Shown here one piece after another: positions 1 to 11,741 of a stretch of 46,256 nucleotides of DNA (within the stretch, counting starts at the first letter, position 1; the number at the start of each line of letters is the position of its first letter). The DNA is from Chara braunii. Lineage: Eukaryota > Streptophyta > Charophyceae > Charales > Characeae. The stretch spans positions 1,693,179 through 1,739,434 of the forward strand of contig BFEA01000259.1 in NCBI GenBank assembly GCA_003427395.1. Reading direction: 5' to 3'. Made by a program: the position numbers and the translations under genes. The notes beneath the pieces were generated by a model. It saw only the letters and a list, made by a program, of their open reading frames with translations. It was not told the origin of the DNA and made no database searches.

Positions 1-135
1 ACGCTTGTGTGGAACCCTTGGTTGTAACGTCTCTATGATCTTGCCACTTGGTGGCTTATGCTACTTTGTGACGTGTGTACTCAGTGCATCCTACGTGTGT
101 ACTTTGTGCATCCTTTGATCCATATCCGTTAGACT
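1..135 (+). repeat. Left pseudo-LTR of the PLE (partial)
   Basis: Nearly identical to 4746-4880; I see only scattered substitutions (for example Cgtgt versus CGcgt and catCc versus catTt). Similarity stops just after the tttgatccatatcc string. Because the window begins inside this repeat its full length is unknown, and a further tandem unit may lie to the left. Confidence 0.85.
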
Positions 136-276
136 GCGTGTGTGAACTTACCTGGAGTTACCTTGCCGGGCTGAGTGATCACGTATCGGAGTTGTCTGCC
201 AATTTGTTTTTCGTTTATCTTGAGGGTGTGTACATGCGCGTTTTTGCGGATTTGTGCCGTTGCACCGAGCGCCGTG

Positions 277-1360
277 ATGTCTTCACGTGATCAGCCAGAA
301 CGAAGTGATCGTGACCGGGAGAGGGGCGACCGGTCCCGCGAAGTGAGGGATGAAGGTGGGGAGCGTAGGCCTTATAGGCCCCCCACTTGTTTCGCCTATA
401 ATGAAACGGGTCACTACGCCAATTATTGCCCGAACCGAAGCCGGCGTTATTCGAGCACCCGACCTTCAACTTCTACAGATACTAGGCGATCTCGATCTCC
501 ACGAGGCTACGATGGAAGAAGGGAGCAACCTCATCAGTTGGACCCAGAGTTGAGGAGTACTATTGCCAAGCTTGGAAATAACGTGTCTGCGATGGAGGAA
601 TACTACGCTGTCGAACGCCTGAAGAAAGCGAACAAGAGGAAGAAGAAATTGAAGAAAGAAGAAGAGGAGCGACGAGCTGAGGAGAAACGGGGTGCGAGGG
701 AAGAAGAACGTGCTCGTACGGATAAGAAGGCTTTGAAAGCGAAGCAGAAGAAGGCTTTGGAGGCTGTCGTGCGTGCAGCCATGCAAAAGGATTTGAACAT
801 CCAGCTTGCCATTCAAGTGGGTGAGCTGGAGAACCGGATCGTTGACCGGATGTACCAGGTCGTCGCATCAGTTATCCCACTCAGCAGGGAGCATGGGAAG
901 AAGAAGGTCACTTACGGGTCGGAAGTTGGCAGCTCGTCAGCAAGCTCTGGAGATGGTAGCGACACTAGCGTTACTCAGGAGCTTAGTGCGCAAACTCAAC
1001 GTTTGGCCATCTTTGAGAAGCGTAAGAGGGGCCCCGAGCCCGAGTTTGAAGACCCTAGTCCACCAATGGACCCCTACGAAGTCTCCTGCGCGTGCTTCGG
1101 TGTTGACACCATCAACCAAAGGGGCGTTTGCTCAGTTGCGTTTTCGTAACAATATCTTGAGGGAACTGAAGGATCTGGATGCTACGGATTTGCAGGCAAT
1201 CTGCCAGAACGAAGGCTTGCATTATGACAAGAAGATCGACGTTATTTTTTATATTGCTGACCACCGTACGGAGCTTGCTTTCGTCAACGATCCCATCGGC
1301 AATGCCGGGCAATGCCGAGATCATTCATATCGCAACATCAGCGGATACCGGCGGCAATGA
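277..1360 (+). pseudogene. PLE ORF1: degenerate zinc knuckle, coiled coil and SAP-like segment, frameshifted
   Basis: The likely start is the ATG at 277, giving an Arg/Asp/Glu-rich N terminus, then a CCHC-like knuckle at about 388-430 whose second cysteine reads tyrosine (CFAYNETGHYANYC, so C-x2-Y-x4-H-x4-C). About residues 110-165 form a charged Lys/Glu coiled coil. This frame runs into unrelated sequence and a stop at 1149. The natural continuation is in the next frame (about 1125-1360), which encodes a SAP-like stretch (LRELKDLDATDLQAICQNEG and following). One indel near 1100-1130 therefore broke the gene. Knuckle, coiled coil and SAP-like parts suggest RNA/DNA binding, a gag-like role; that is inference. 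Confidence 0.65.
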
Positions 1361-1493
1361 AGATGTGGAACCTGTTACCGATGTGTGACGAGTTTTAACT
1401 GTACAACAACTTTGGAAGCTCTGTCGTCTTCTGACCCACGAGCGATGTGAGTCTTTGGTTGTGAATAAGCCTGTTGAACGAGTCCTCCGATAA

Positions 1494-2042
1494 GTGTCTT
1501 TGTTGTTAGTTTTGTACGAGCAGATACGTTGGGCTGGGAAGTGTATCCCCAAGTGGCTTGAGTTGTACGAACGTCATGACTTGGATTTCTTGGAACTTAC
1601 CTCGTGTGTATATGTGGGGATTTCCCTATTTTGTAAACTGTTTTATGTTGGCAAGTCAACTCGGGGTATTGACGTTCGCTGGAGCGAGCATATTTATTGT
1701 TGCAGAAATCGCACATGCTCGCATTTTCACCGTTGGCTGACTTCTTTTGGGATTGGTAATTACTTATTCCTCCCTGTTGATATCTTGGTAGTGGGTGACC
1801 TGACTGTCCTTGAGAAGACTTATATCAAATTGTGGTCTCCTTTCCTCAATACTTCGGGTTGTAAGAAGCAGAGTAGCAAATCGAAGTCAAGGAAATTGGG
1901 AAGGAGGGAACGTGCGAGGGGTAAGGAGAGGCATACACTTGTTAATTTCCTATGGAAACTCGTACGTTGTCGTCGTGCCACGTCTGCCGACTGGTGCGTT
2001 GACTTTTTCACTTTCCTTGAGGATGTTGAGATCGGGAAATAA
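1494..2042 (+). pseudogene. GIY-YIG homing-type endonuclease domain of the PLE (fragment)
   Basis: The reading frame shows the GIY-YIG hallmarks in order: VYVG, then FYVGKSTRG, the conserved Arg followed by EH (VRWSEH), the catalytic Glu in LEKTYIKLW, and the closing Asn in FLN. A basic Lys/Arg-rich tail follows. In PLEs this domain is thought to nick target DNA for target-primed reverse transcription. It lies 5' of the RT, the permuted arrangement. The frame opens at about 1494 without a convincing ATG and ends at a stop at 2040, so it is now disconnected from the RT frame. Confidence 0.75.
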
Positions 2043-2172
2043 CGGTGTGGAATTTTATGCACAGGATGGCAATATCTGAGAACCTTGTTGGAAGAAGTTA
2101 GCCAAGACGTTTGGGGACTTTAAGATTGTATCTAATTCGGGTACTGCCTGTCTCAAAGACTGTAAGACTCTT

Positions 2173-4247
2173 TTGCAGTCGGGGGGACTCTTCTCTGTTT
2201 TGCATGTTTGTAAATGGTCGTCGAAGTGTGGATTTTTTAAGAAGATTTTGATCAGCATTCTCCGAAATCCGAGGCAGGTTACTGTGTTTAGCAAATGGAG
2301 CATGCGCTTTGTGTTGCGTTTATATCGTGCTGTCAAAGACTTCTCCCGCAAATCTACCCGAAAGTATCTGCGTAGGATTATTTCACGTTGTTTTCGGGAT
2401 AGGTTTGGTTTGAGCCTCAGCGTTGACCTTGTCTTTCGTATCCGTTATGATGATCGTATTAAGTTCGTTGATGTCCGTAAAGTGGTGAATGATGCTTTAA
2501 TGAGTTTGGACTTACCTTTGTGTTTCCTGCTCAGAGCATGAAGGAAAATTCGGATAGTGGGAACAAAAAAACCCTCTGTTGCTGATATCTTGCACAACAT
2601 GCGTAGTCTGTCAACACGCTCTGTGCTTACCTGCACCTGTGCGGGTTTGTCTTTTCCTCGTGCTCACGGGCATGTGTTAGTTCGACTAAGTGGACTTGAT
2701 GGTATTCATCATTTGGTTGTTAATGCTAAAAATGTACCACGAGCACGTCTACCTGATCGCTTGGCCACCTTTCGCGATGAGTTGTCTGTTGGGTTCAGTC
2801 ATTGGATCAATTGGAATGGCCCTGCACCGGTTTTTAACACGGAGATTTTGGCTAACTGTTTCTCCGAGGCTTCGAATAACAGTCGGGTTTTGACTTTGGA
2901 TGAAGTCCTCGAAGTTAAGAAGAGATTCGAGTCGCTTGTTTTGACAGTTGTTGACCCTAACCCAGGGGAAACTGCAGTGATGTGTCATGCGGTCTATTAC
3001 GAAGCTATGTTGAGTAACTTCGTTTTCAATCCCGGCTATCGGATTGTGAATTACCCTGAAAGTGTTGCCTTACGTGAACTCCAAGACGACGCCTGCGGTG
3101 TTGGGTTGGGAAGTTTTGTGCAATGGAATGGGAAGGGGAAGTGTAGGTCCGCCTACCTTTTACCGAAGCACAAGGACCTTAGCCGTTTTCGGCCTATTTG
3201 TTCTTCTTTTGATGAACCTATGGTCCGTACGGGCCGGGTGGTGGCCAGAGCCCTGAACCATCTGCTTGGTGCATTACCAAAGAATTGACACTTTAATTTG
3301 CTTGCAGTATCTTGCCTGAGGTCGCGTTTGGAGAACGCCAACTGTAGGTTCCTTTGTTTGGGGGATGGAAGAACGATTTTGTCGTATTCCTTTAACATTA
3401 AAGAGATGTTTAGCAAGTTTCCGCATGCTGACATCAGTCGTGTTGTGGATTGGCTCATTGATTACCATAGGGGGAAAGGTAAGACTTTCGTTCGCGTTAA
3501 TTCCCTCGGTAAGGGTACGACTTTTGGATTAACTACGGGAGGTGATCACTGGCGAACGTTGGACCTGGATGATGTTCATCGTTTTGTGAACCTTGAGTTG
3601 AACCATACGTATTTTCGCGCGACAGATGTGTTACTACAGCAAGAGCTGGGGATTTTCATGGGGAAGAGTACGAGTCTCCCTCTTGCCTGTGTTTTGTATG
3701 CCTTTGCCGAATACCGGTTTTCTTGTTCCTTAGGCAGGGTTGTGCGCTATGTTTTGCGTCTCGCTTGATCGATGACGTCATGTTGGTCATCTCTTTACCT
3801 ATTGGTATTACGGACTCTGCGATTCTAAGTGCTTTCAAGGAGTGTTATCCCTCCAACTTGGTGCTCAAGAGGACTGATGATGGCTCCGGGAGATTTGATT
3901 TTCTTGGCTGTCAGATTCGGGTACGGTAGTCTTATCCTTTCTGGGTTGTATTCAGATGCCCAGAAATGATGATTGCATGTGGACTACTAATAAGTTGAAT
4001 GTTCTGAATGGACAGTCATATTGGTCATGGTGATATAAGAAGCAAAAAAGTGCTATCATTGGGAGTTACTTGCATCGAATTGATACCAACAACTCGATTC
4101 GTTCAAGAGATTTCAGATCGTGTGCGGGCTCTGCAAAGGGAGCTTGCTCTGAAAGACTGCCCGGAAAATTTATTTTTGAGGGTGTTGAAGAGTTTCGCTG
4201 TCCGAAGGGATGCGGTTTGGAGGCATACGGTCAACCTGTTATTCTGA
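2173..4247 (+). pseudogene. PLE reverse transcriptase, interrupted by stops and frameshifts
   Basis: Three collinear reading frames make up one RT. At 2173-3288 there is an N-terminal region with a CTCAG...H...H pattern near 2625-2675 and the fingers motif FRPICSSFDEP, with in-frame stops at 2539 and 3286. At 3289-3768 follow FNIKEMFSKFPH (the palm motif that normally begins with Asp; here Asn) and GIFMGKSTSLPLA. A frame change near 3760 leads to RLIDDVMLVI (the xxDD catalytic box) and RFDFLGCQI. At 4008-4247 a helical thumb-like segment (ISDRVRALQRELALKDCP) resembles PLE/telomerase-type thumbs. The stops, the frameshift and the Asp-to-Asn change all indicate a dead copy. Confidence 0.8.
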
Positions 4248-4745
4248 GGACCTCAACTACGCTGGCGGAATATGCGGACAGGGTATCCCTGGTCTTCCGC
4301 GCGGAGCTCGGTTTTGGGTATCTGGTTTTCCTTTTTTCTTTTCTTTTGACTTGTTTTGATCTTTTGCCCTTTCGGACCCTTGTTTGTTTGCATTTTGAGT
4401 ACGAGTTCTGTTCGGGCCTGAGCACTGTTTCGGTTCTCGAGCGAGTGCCGTGTTGTCGCAGAACTCTTGGACGCGATGCTGTAGAGTTTGGTCCTCGAAC
4501 CGGGTCCTGTTCCGAACCACTCTCTGCTACCCGATTTTGGCGGTGTGGTTCTTTTGGTCAGCGGTAGGCCTGTGTAGTGTTTTTCGTTGCTAGTGTTTTC
4601 GTTGGGTGGAACTATAAGTCGATCATCGTGGTATGTGTTCGACCTATTGGGCCGGCCACACGACGATTATCATTACTACCGGTAGTGATGATATGAGCTT
4701 GCGGACGTGGATTTGTGGGAGACGGTGGTGCTTGGGATTGTCGGA
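4248..4745 (+). other. PLE 3' non-coding segment before the right pseudo-LTR
   Basis: Open frames here are short and without family motifs. The stretch is moderately GC-rich with T-rich runs at 4325-4400, and has a short near-palindrome near 4672-4692 (cattactaccggtagtgatg). It probably belongs to the 3' UTR or to the unseen upstream part of the terminal repeat. Confidence 0.5.
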
Positions 4746-4880
4746 ACGCTTGTGTGGAACCCTTGGTTGTAACGTCTCTATGATCTTGCCACTTGGTGGC
4801 TTATGCTACTTTGTGACGTGTGTACTCAGTGCATCCTACGCGTGTACTTTGTGCATCTTTTGATCCATATCCATATCCAT
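4746..4880 (+). repeat. Right pseudo-LTR of the PLE
   Basis: Direct repeat of window positions 1-135. It ends with tandem ccatat copies and then ordinary flanking DNA, so 4880 or a few bases beyond is the apparent 3' end of the element. Confidence 0.85.
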
Positions 4881-5064
4881 TCCCCCAAACAATAAAACAA
4901 TCGGTTGATGCAGATATCTCGAAAGGAAAAACTAACTGAGCCTAGCGGTAAGAAGCGGGACAAAAATTGTAAAATCAAAAATTAAAATTTGATTGCAATA
5001 ATTATTTTTTTCATATTTAATTTTATACTGCCTATAATAAAGTCGAAATATATCAGATCCATTT

Positions 5065-5107
<43 letters not shown>

Positions 5108-5433
5108 TGCAATAAAAATTGTTAAGTTAAGCAACATTGTTCACCTCTCCCTCCCGCTTACATTAAAAATGAAACAGTAGAAGTGGGAGGGAAAGGAGAA
5201 ACAACATTATTTACATTTAAAATACAGGAAATGTAAAATCGCATATGCTCAGTAAGTCGAAGTCTCGCGTCTCTTCCTCCCAACATGATGAGGCAATCTC
5301 TGAAGCATTTAAAAAAAATAAAAAATTATTGATTACAAACTACATTGTTCACATCTCCCTCCCGCTTCTCCTGTTTTATTTTATTAAAGATTTTACGTGT
5401 TATTTATATGAAATATGTTACAACTTAATATTA
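4881..5433. other. AT-rich intergenic DNA with a (TA)n run and a short inverted repeat
   Basis: No coding potential. It holds a (TA)n run at about 5071-5102. An imperfect inverted repeat lies at about 5137-5160 and 5181-5210 (ctctccctcccgctt against aagtgggagggaaaggag). A direct echo of the left arm occurs at about 5342-5372. Confidence 0.7.
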
Positions 5434-5441
5434 TAGTTAAA

Positions 5442-5708
5442 CAGGTTACCAGCCGAGTCGCCCAGGTCACATTTTTTTCCCTGGAGGTACGACCATATAA
5501 GGACCATGGGAAGGTCCTAAGAAAAAAAGAAAAAAGAAAAAAATTATATTGTGCAAAAAAAAAAACTAAAAAACTTTGTCGTAGGGTCATACTGAAAATT
5601 TTTACCAATTTTAGAGTAAAAAGTAAAAGTTTATATTAAAATTTTTATTGTTTTTTATTATTTTTAGCTCGACCAGACAAGTGGTCCTTGACCACTCTGG
5701 TAGCGTAG
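5442..5708 (+). mobile_element. hAT-like MITE, CTAGGCTACCAG family, copy 1
   Basis: Ends are acAGGtTACCAG and CTGGTAGCgTAG, close to the family inverted repeat. Flanks are atagttaa (5434-5441) and gtagttaa (5709-5716), a 7/8 match consistent with an 8-bp target-site duplication. The conserved subterminal hairpin is present (aggaccatgggaaggtcct, about 5499-5518), and the internal AT-rich core aligns with the copy at 43929. There is no coding capacity. An 8-bp duplication suggests mobilisation by a hAT transposase. Confidence 0.75.
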
Positions 5709-5716
5709 GTAGTTAA

Positions 5717-6480
5717 TGAATATGATTTTTTTTAAGAACAATCTATTAGGTCATATAAGGGCAAAAATATATATATATATATATTATTGTGAGATTTAAA
5801 AATGTTGAATTTCACATTTAAAATTAATTTGCAAAATATTTAAACAAACAAATAACTACAAAAAAAAAGTGAGCAGCATAAGAAAAGTGGCTTACTGTTG
5901 AAAATTTATAACTGTCATGAAAAATAAAAAGCAAACATTTAAAAATTTTGTAATATTTATAAATTTTAAGTAACAACCTAAACCAATTCATATGTTGTCA
6001 GTGTATCGATCTCATTGAAGGGACCCTCTCGGTCGTTTCACGTTGGATTTAGCATGTCGCATAAACACAAAGAGTTTCGTTGTTCATGCCGAGCGCGTCA
6101 TCTATATCGTCACCGAATCCCAATAACATGATAGGGTCCCACGAGGTACAACTTACCTCAACTAGTGAGTGTTTTTACTATCCCTTAGATTAGCCTATCC
6201 CCACCGAGCTACTGAACCACTTGCGAAAGTTTTTGCATTCAATCGCAAAGGTGGACAGTTGAGGGTGTTTTCTCGTATATTGTAGAATAGGGGGTACACG
6301 AGGTCACGTATGAATTGAATCTGCACGCAAACCAACATGGGGAACTACAACAAAAACATTGTCGATAAATTCCAACAAATTCTCATTTTCATGTTTAACG
6401 TATTCAGGCCACAAGGGTTGTGATCAACTGTTGAAAGCGGGTTTTCAACTGTGTTCAACTACATCTCAACATTATCGATT
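5717..6480. other. AT-rich intergenic DNA, no gene seen
   Basis: Contains a (TA)n run at about 5769-5784. Near 6000-6200 there is a higher-complexity block with no usable reading frame. Nothing else could be supported. Confidence 0.6.
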
Positions 6481-6690
6481 TTTTCTCAACGAGTCCAACA
6501 TGGTTTCGTACAGGTCTCCAACTTTTTCTCAACGAGTCCAACATAATTTCCTATAGGTCTCCAACATTTTCTCAACGAGTCCAATATGGTTTCCTACAGG
6601 TCTCCAACGTTTTCTCAACGAGTCCAACATGGTTTCCTACAGGTCTCCAACTTTTTTTCCACAAGTTTCCAACATGGTTTCCGACATGCA
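6481..6690. repeat. 42-bp minisatellite, about five units
   Basis: The unit begins ttttctcaacgagtccaaca and ends caggtctccaac. It recurs with a 42-base period starting at 6481, 6523, 6565 and 6607, with a decayed fifth unit to about 6690. The period is a multiple of three, so spurious repetitive reading frames appear on both strands. A (GT)n run follows at about 6716-6732. Confidence 0.85.
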
Positions 6691-9285
6691 TTTCGACACA
6701 TGATCGATTGTCGAGTGTGTGTGTGTGTGTGTGCATGGCGGTTTTGTACTGCGGTCCGGTCCTGCAGACTGCGTGTCTTTGTGGTGTTATTTGGCCCTCA
6801 ATTCCCAACCGTGTGAAACTTGTTGGGAAAAAGTTGCATAGCCGCTGCGGAAGGCTAACACACATAAATCAAGAAATGGTCCAAATGCAAAAAGGAAAAA
6901 TAAAAACACGGCCCTGTACATTGACTATGATATTTATTACCACGCGTCACAACTATGATAATACTAAATATAACATCAACCACAAGCGCATTCCCACAAA
7001 TCAATACGGAGTGCAGATGATAGACTAAAAACATATATTTTTATTTACATATACACCCTTCACAACCCGAGGTATAATAGAAAGTGTAAAAAAAGGTAAT
7101 CCATCAGGTAAGTGGGTCGTGCTGCACAGGGTCATATTCCTCTCATACTTCTATCGTGCAGATTGTTCATTGCACTCCACAAACATTCAGCCAAAACATT
7201 GCAAAAAATAAAATCAAGCTTCAACTACTAATTTGCATGATGCACACACATATGCAGATGAAAGTCATGTTGCATTGCACTAATAGAGTCAATCTCACTA
7301 CTTTTTCTAACTAAAACCCTCTTAACTCACTCGAAAGCCCCGATCATTGTCTAACTCTCCAAACGATAATCAACCTTTTTAAATGGCATTTTGAAAGAAA
7401 CCGGATAAATTTTAAGGGAACCCCCGAAACCCACAGGGCTAAGTCTTTAGGTTAAAATACGGAAGCGAGTAGAGATTGGGTCAGAAATTAACTTGTAAGA
7501 AGTAGATGAAACTCAAAACGTTTGAATGTTCCATAAAGGTAGCGATGACTTATATCATAAAACCAACGTAGACACCACCTGTCGAGTTAACGAGATCAAC
7601 TTCGTATCGCACTCTTAACTATCTATCTGTAACAGGCACTAACGATATTAAATCAACAAAAAATTGTGCAACACTCCCCAAAAGGAAATGTGCTCGAATA
7701 ATATATACTAAACGAAATCTAAAGAGAAAACTTATGTATCATAGAAGTATCTAAAAATATTTTTTTTTTGTTTTTGTGAAAATTTCATTAGCACTCTCTT
7801 TCTCAAGGAAGGTTTTCATAATTTATAGTGACTCCAAAGATCGAATTAACCCTTTCTCAATAAAGTCCCTAATTATTTTGACTAACTCTGTGGGTTTAGT
7901 GATAATTCTGGTAACATCTTCCTTAAACCACTAGTACACCCGAGTAGAAATGCCTTACTGCATGCCAAAATTTTTCGAAATGTCACTGGTGCACTTCTTT
8001 TCTTTTTTGGTTGGCGCCTCCAACCATTGTGGTCTGGCAGACCGAACCTTCAATTCGTTTTTAGATTACGAGTTTCTTTTTCAATAAGGTTGGGGTTATG
8101 TACTAGCGGTCTAAGGAAGATAACTCTCATAATTTATACTAACCCATAAGCTATTCAACGTCATAAAAAAAAAGAGCGAACATGAAAATATATTGTGGGA
8201 ACAACGGTTGTCTACCTATCGCTCAAGTAGAGCGTAAACTCTAACAGACTAAGTTATCAAACTGAAATGACAAAGCAGTTGGATGAAAGAGATAATGCGT
8301 GAAGAATATTCAAAGCAACTACACAAAGAAAATATACATTAATTAAAATTTTTCTCAAACTTAATATGTGCAAACTGTTTCGCTTATAAGATGTCCTTGT
8401 ATCTGAATTAATACGTTCTAATATTTTCAAAACTGTTATTTCTCAACCATAAATAAACAATTAAAACACAAAATGAGATTGTCTTGCAGAGAGATATGTC
8501 TAGCCGTTTCATGAAGTATGTCATGAAACACTAATTAAAACATATTATCCTGCAAGATCCGCTTTGATCGTTGTGCATTCCAATTAGAAACCATAAAACC
8601 AAAATTGAGCAGTCTGCTATTACCATATCTTAGTTTTTAAACAAGCAGTGGAAACACACAATCACGGTCGTTAAGTGACTGCTTCAAAAATAAAATTTCA
8701 TACAAACGATTTGGGAGTCCATAACAATAAAGCACCCGGATCAAGAGCTATGATACATTGCTAATACTCATTCAAATCACCACTCTCAATCATCGAGAAT
8801 TACACTTAACGCATATGCAAAAAAAAAAAAAAATTACGGCGCAATCAAGTTTTTCAGTTATAAATGCGATTAAGTCATCGTTTCAAGAATTTTACAGCAA
8901 GGAAAATCGTGAATATATCTAACCCAACTTTCAAGTCGGGTGGGGATGTGTTGTATTCGAGGATACATGAAGTGCATTTAAATAAGGAAACGAGATTGCG
9001 TCGTAATTATAAACATAGTGAATTCTGTCAGTTCAGTTAAAGTTATGAAAAAAAGTCAAAAGGATATGCACGATGGTCAACGCAGTCAAAACGAAAACGT
9101 GGGGTAGTATAGGTAGGGGTTAACGAGATTTTAAAAAAATTGCGTCGACCTGCCTTAAAGTTTTTTGTTTCCAGTGTCTTGCTTTAATCTGGACGAAACT
9201 CTCATAATCGCATGGATTGTTGAGGTCCCACAAAAAAACTCAACCCACGATTTAGTTGAGAGAGGATTCTGCTAGTCGTCCTCCA
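6691..9285. other. AT-rich gene-free stretch
   Basis: About 2.6 kb with no reading frame above roughly 100 codons and no recognised motif or RNA gene. There is a short perfect hairpin at about 8508-8529 (tttcatga...tcatgaaa). I see nothing else in it. Confidence 0.6.
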
Positions 9286-9765
9286 CTTAAACCACCGGTC
9301 CCCCTGACGTCAGAAAACCTCATCGGTACTAGTAGCGTCGTTTCACGATGGGTACCGGTAGTACAGCGTGGAAAACATGTCCTCCTAACGTCACAAAACC
9401 TCAAGGATACCAGTTGCGTCGTTTCAGAAACGGGCGGACCTCCGTACGGAATTTGCGACAAAAATCAGAACAATACCAAATCGGCTATGCGAATATTTTA
9501 CCGCCAAAATGATTTATTTTTTCTTCCTGATATTTTTTCCTGAAAGATCAGGACCTAATCTATGGACCCTCAAATTTTCACACATTTTGATGTTTTTTTC
9601 TAAGCACAAAAAATCGACAAAGTTGTCTCTTGGAAAATGGCGGGATTGGACCCGACGGCCTCCGTACAACCCGGCGCCTCCGTACGGTCGCCACCCCTCC
9701 ATACAACCAGGCCCTACCTCAAAGGGACTAGGGGTTTTCGGTGGTGAGGGGACCGGTGGTTTAAG
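9286..9765. mobile_element. 480-bp element with perfect 18-bp terminal inverted repeats
   Basis: Left end CTTAAACCACCGGTCCCC (9286-9303) is the exact reverse complement of the right end (9748-9765). Inside, 9304-9355 and 9382-9432 are diverged direct copies of one another (...gcgtcgtttca...), and cctccgtac recurs near 9438, 9660 and 9675. No transposase is encoded, so it would be a non-autonomous DNA element. No clear target-site duplication is visible (right flank is poly-A), so the superfamily is unassigned. Confidence 0.65.
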
Positions 9766-11733
9766 AAAAAAAAAGATAGAAAAAATATCTCAAACACTCA
9801 AGACGCGAGGGAGTTGCGCTTAAGATTATGTCAAGAGACTCTTATTAAGGAAGGCATACATGTGCAACCAAATTTTTTAAACAACAACACGTTTACTCCA
9901 ATCAGTAGCAAAAATCGATAGGAAGACCTACATTGATAAAAGTTTCATTATTAAACCTTAATGATGAAGTAAATGTACAACAAAAAAATTCACAACACTA
10001 ATATAAAAAAATTATAGAGCAATATAAGAATATCTTATATCAAAAATAATGACATTTATACTTATTTTATAATTTGCAAAGTGAGGTACATGCATCGAAG
10101 AGTGCAAGAATAATAAATAGTGGATGCAAATATTTTAAATAAACAATCTATGTAGTAATATACTACGAACGAAAAATCCACGTATAAAAAATCAGCACCG
10201 TATATAAATGTAGATTGCGATGATTATTCGACATAAAAATAAAATACATGAAGGTTTTCGACAAGTTCATGAGCAAATAATCATAAGAAATACATGAAAT
10301 ATATTTACATTGAGTAATAAAAACCTCAAGTACTTCAAACCGTAACTGAGAATCATATGTCAAAGTCGAATCAAATATTGACATATAATATAGTTTAAGT
10401 TATAAACATTTAAAAAATTATATGCAAAAGTTGTAACGTTTAATGACGTCGGTATGAGAATTTAAAGTTACTGATGAACTTTCTTGATTAAATTTATAGT
10501 CTCATTCAAGGTGATAAAGTGGTGACAATGGATTGTACTCTTGGACTGGTAGACTAAATAATCAAATAATTGATTTTAGCGATATTACTACATTAAAAAA
10601 AAAAAAAGCAATATATATCATTATGATAATAACTTACACCGAATTAGATAATAATGCAATGTGAATCCATTTTGATATTGTTTGCCTGCATACGTTATTT
10701 ATCTTATTTGCTTAGTAATAATCTATCAGTTTTTTACTTTCGTCTTAATTTTCTGTAAGAAAAAAAAAAGACAGCAAAAGGGAACGAGTGTGCATAACCA
10801 GTATTTATTTATTTGATGAAGTATAAGAACTTCAACTTGTTCAATATTATTAATTTTTCACTTAATGTTTATAAAACAACGAGAAGGATGCCCGATGAGA
10901 GAAAAATAAAAAAAGAAAGAAACACTTACCTTCGTAGTTTTTTCACATCATTGAACACATGTTCATTAAGTTTTCAAATTTACTTCATTATTGTTTTTTT
11001 TTCCCTTTCTTGAGTTTACATAGATAGTGTTCGAAAATTTTTATATGTTATATGCATTTGTCCTCATGCACATGCATATTTCATTGATACAATTTTTTGC
11101 TTTCAATTTTATATATATATTGTATTTTTATTTTTCAAGATAATTATCTAACTATTTTTATTTTTTTTATTTTTTTAAATGTGATGTTAATTTTATATCA
11201 TATTAATTCATATATTATTTTATTTAAAATTTGATATACAAAAGAACTTACCATTGTCGCTAAGATTATATGTATGCATCTTATCTTATTGAGTCACTAT
11301 CTTATTGTGGGGAATATTATTGTTAAGATTTGAATCAATGTATCAATATTAAAAATACAAATATTTTATTCTTAAAAACAATCTTTCATATTCTTATTTA
11401 GTCAATTTTTCTTCAATGTAACCAAACTTAGAGGATGTTTGATAATTGTATCATTCTTATTGATGTGTTATATCTATTATGACTCACTCAATCATAAAAT
11501 TTCCAATCCTTAATTAAAGTACGAGATTAAATATAATAAGATAAAATTTGTACTAATATACATTGATTTTAGCATATAAAGTCATTACATTAATACTGCC
11601 ACATTTCATTTACGGTTGACCTTAACCATACGTAAAAAAAAAAAAAAAAATAGTTTTTTTAAAACCTTTAAATACTATCAATCCCTCAACTGTGTTTGTT
11701 CCACTATTATTTTTTTCCAAAGGGACAAAATGT
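9766..11733. other. AT-rich gene-free stretch
   Basis: Strongly AT-rich sequence with homopolymer runs. The longest frames are under 75 codons and have no recognisable motif. No RNA gene or repeat family is apparent to me. Confidence 0.6.
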
Positions 11734-11741
11734 ATAGTAAA

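Larger units (their letters stand above)
1..4880 (+). mobile_element. Penelope-like retroelement (permuted GIY-YIG/RT type), decayed, left end cut by window
   Basis: The first ~135 bases of the window recur at 4746-4880, so the element is bounded by a direct repeat (pseudo-LTR), a usual PLE arrangement. Between them lie, in order, a nucleic-acid-binding ORF1 (277-1360), a GIY-YIG nuclease domain (1494-2042) and a reverse transcriptase (2173-4247). GIY-YIG before RT is the permuted order known in the Chlamys and Naiad PLE clades; canonical PLEs carry it after the RT. Each reading frame is broken by stops or frameshifts, so this copy should be inactive. The true left boundary is outside the window. 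Assignment rests on domain order, RT motifs and the terminal repeat; an autonomous relative could not be compared. Confidence 0.8.

Noticed and set aside
4904-4927. Hammerhead-like ttgatgc...cgaaa next to the PLE 3' end (some PLE terminal repeats carry such ribozymes)
   Set aside because: Two core positions are wrong and the intervening agatatct is a plain palindrome with no loop; it also lies outside the repeated segment.
6481-6690. CRISPR-like array
   Set aside because: The 42-bp units are contiguous with no unique spacers, and the genome is eukaryotic.
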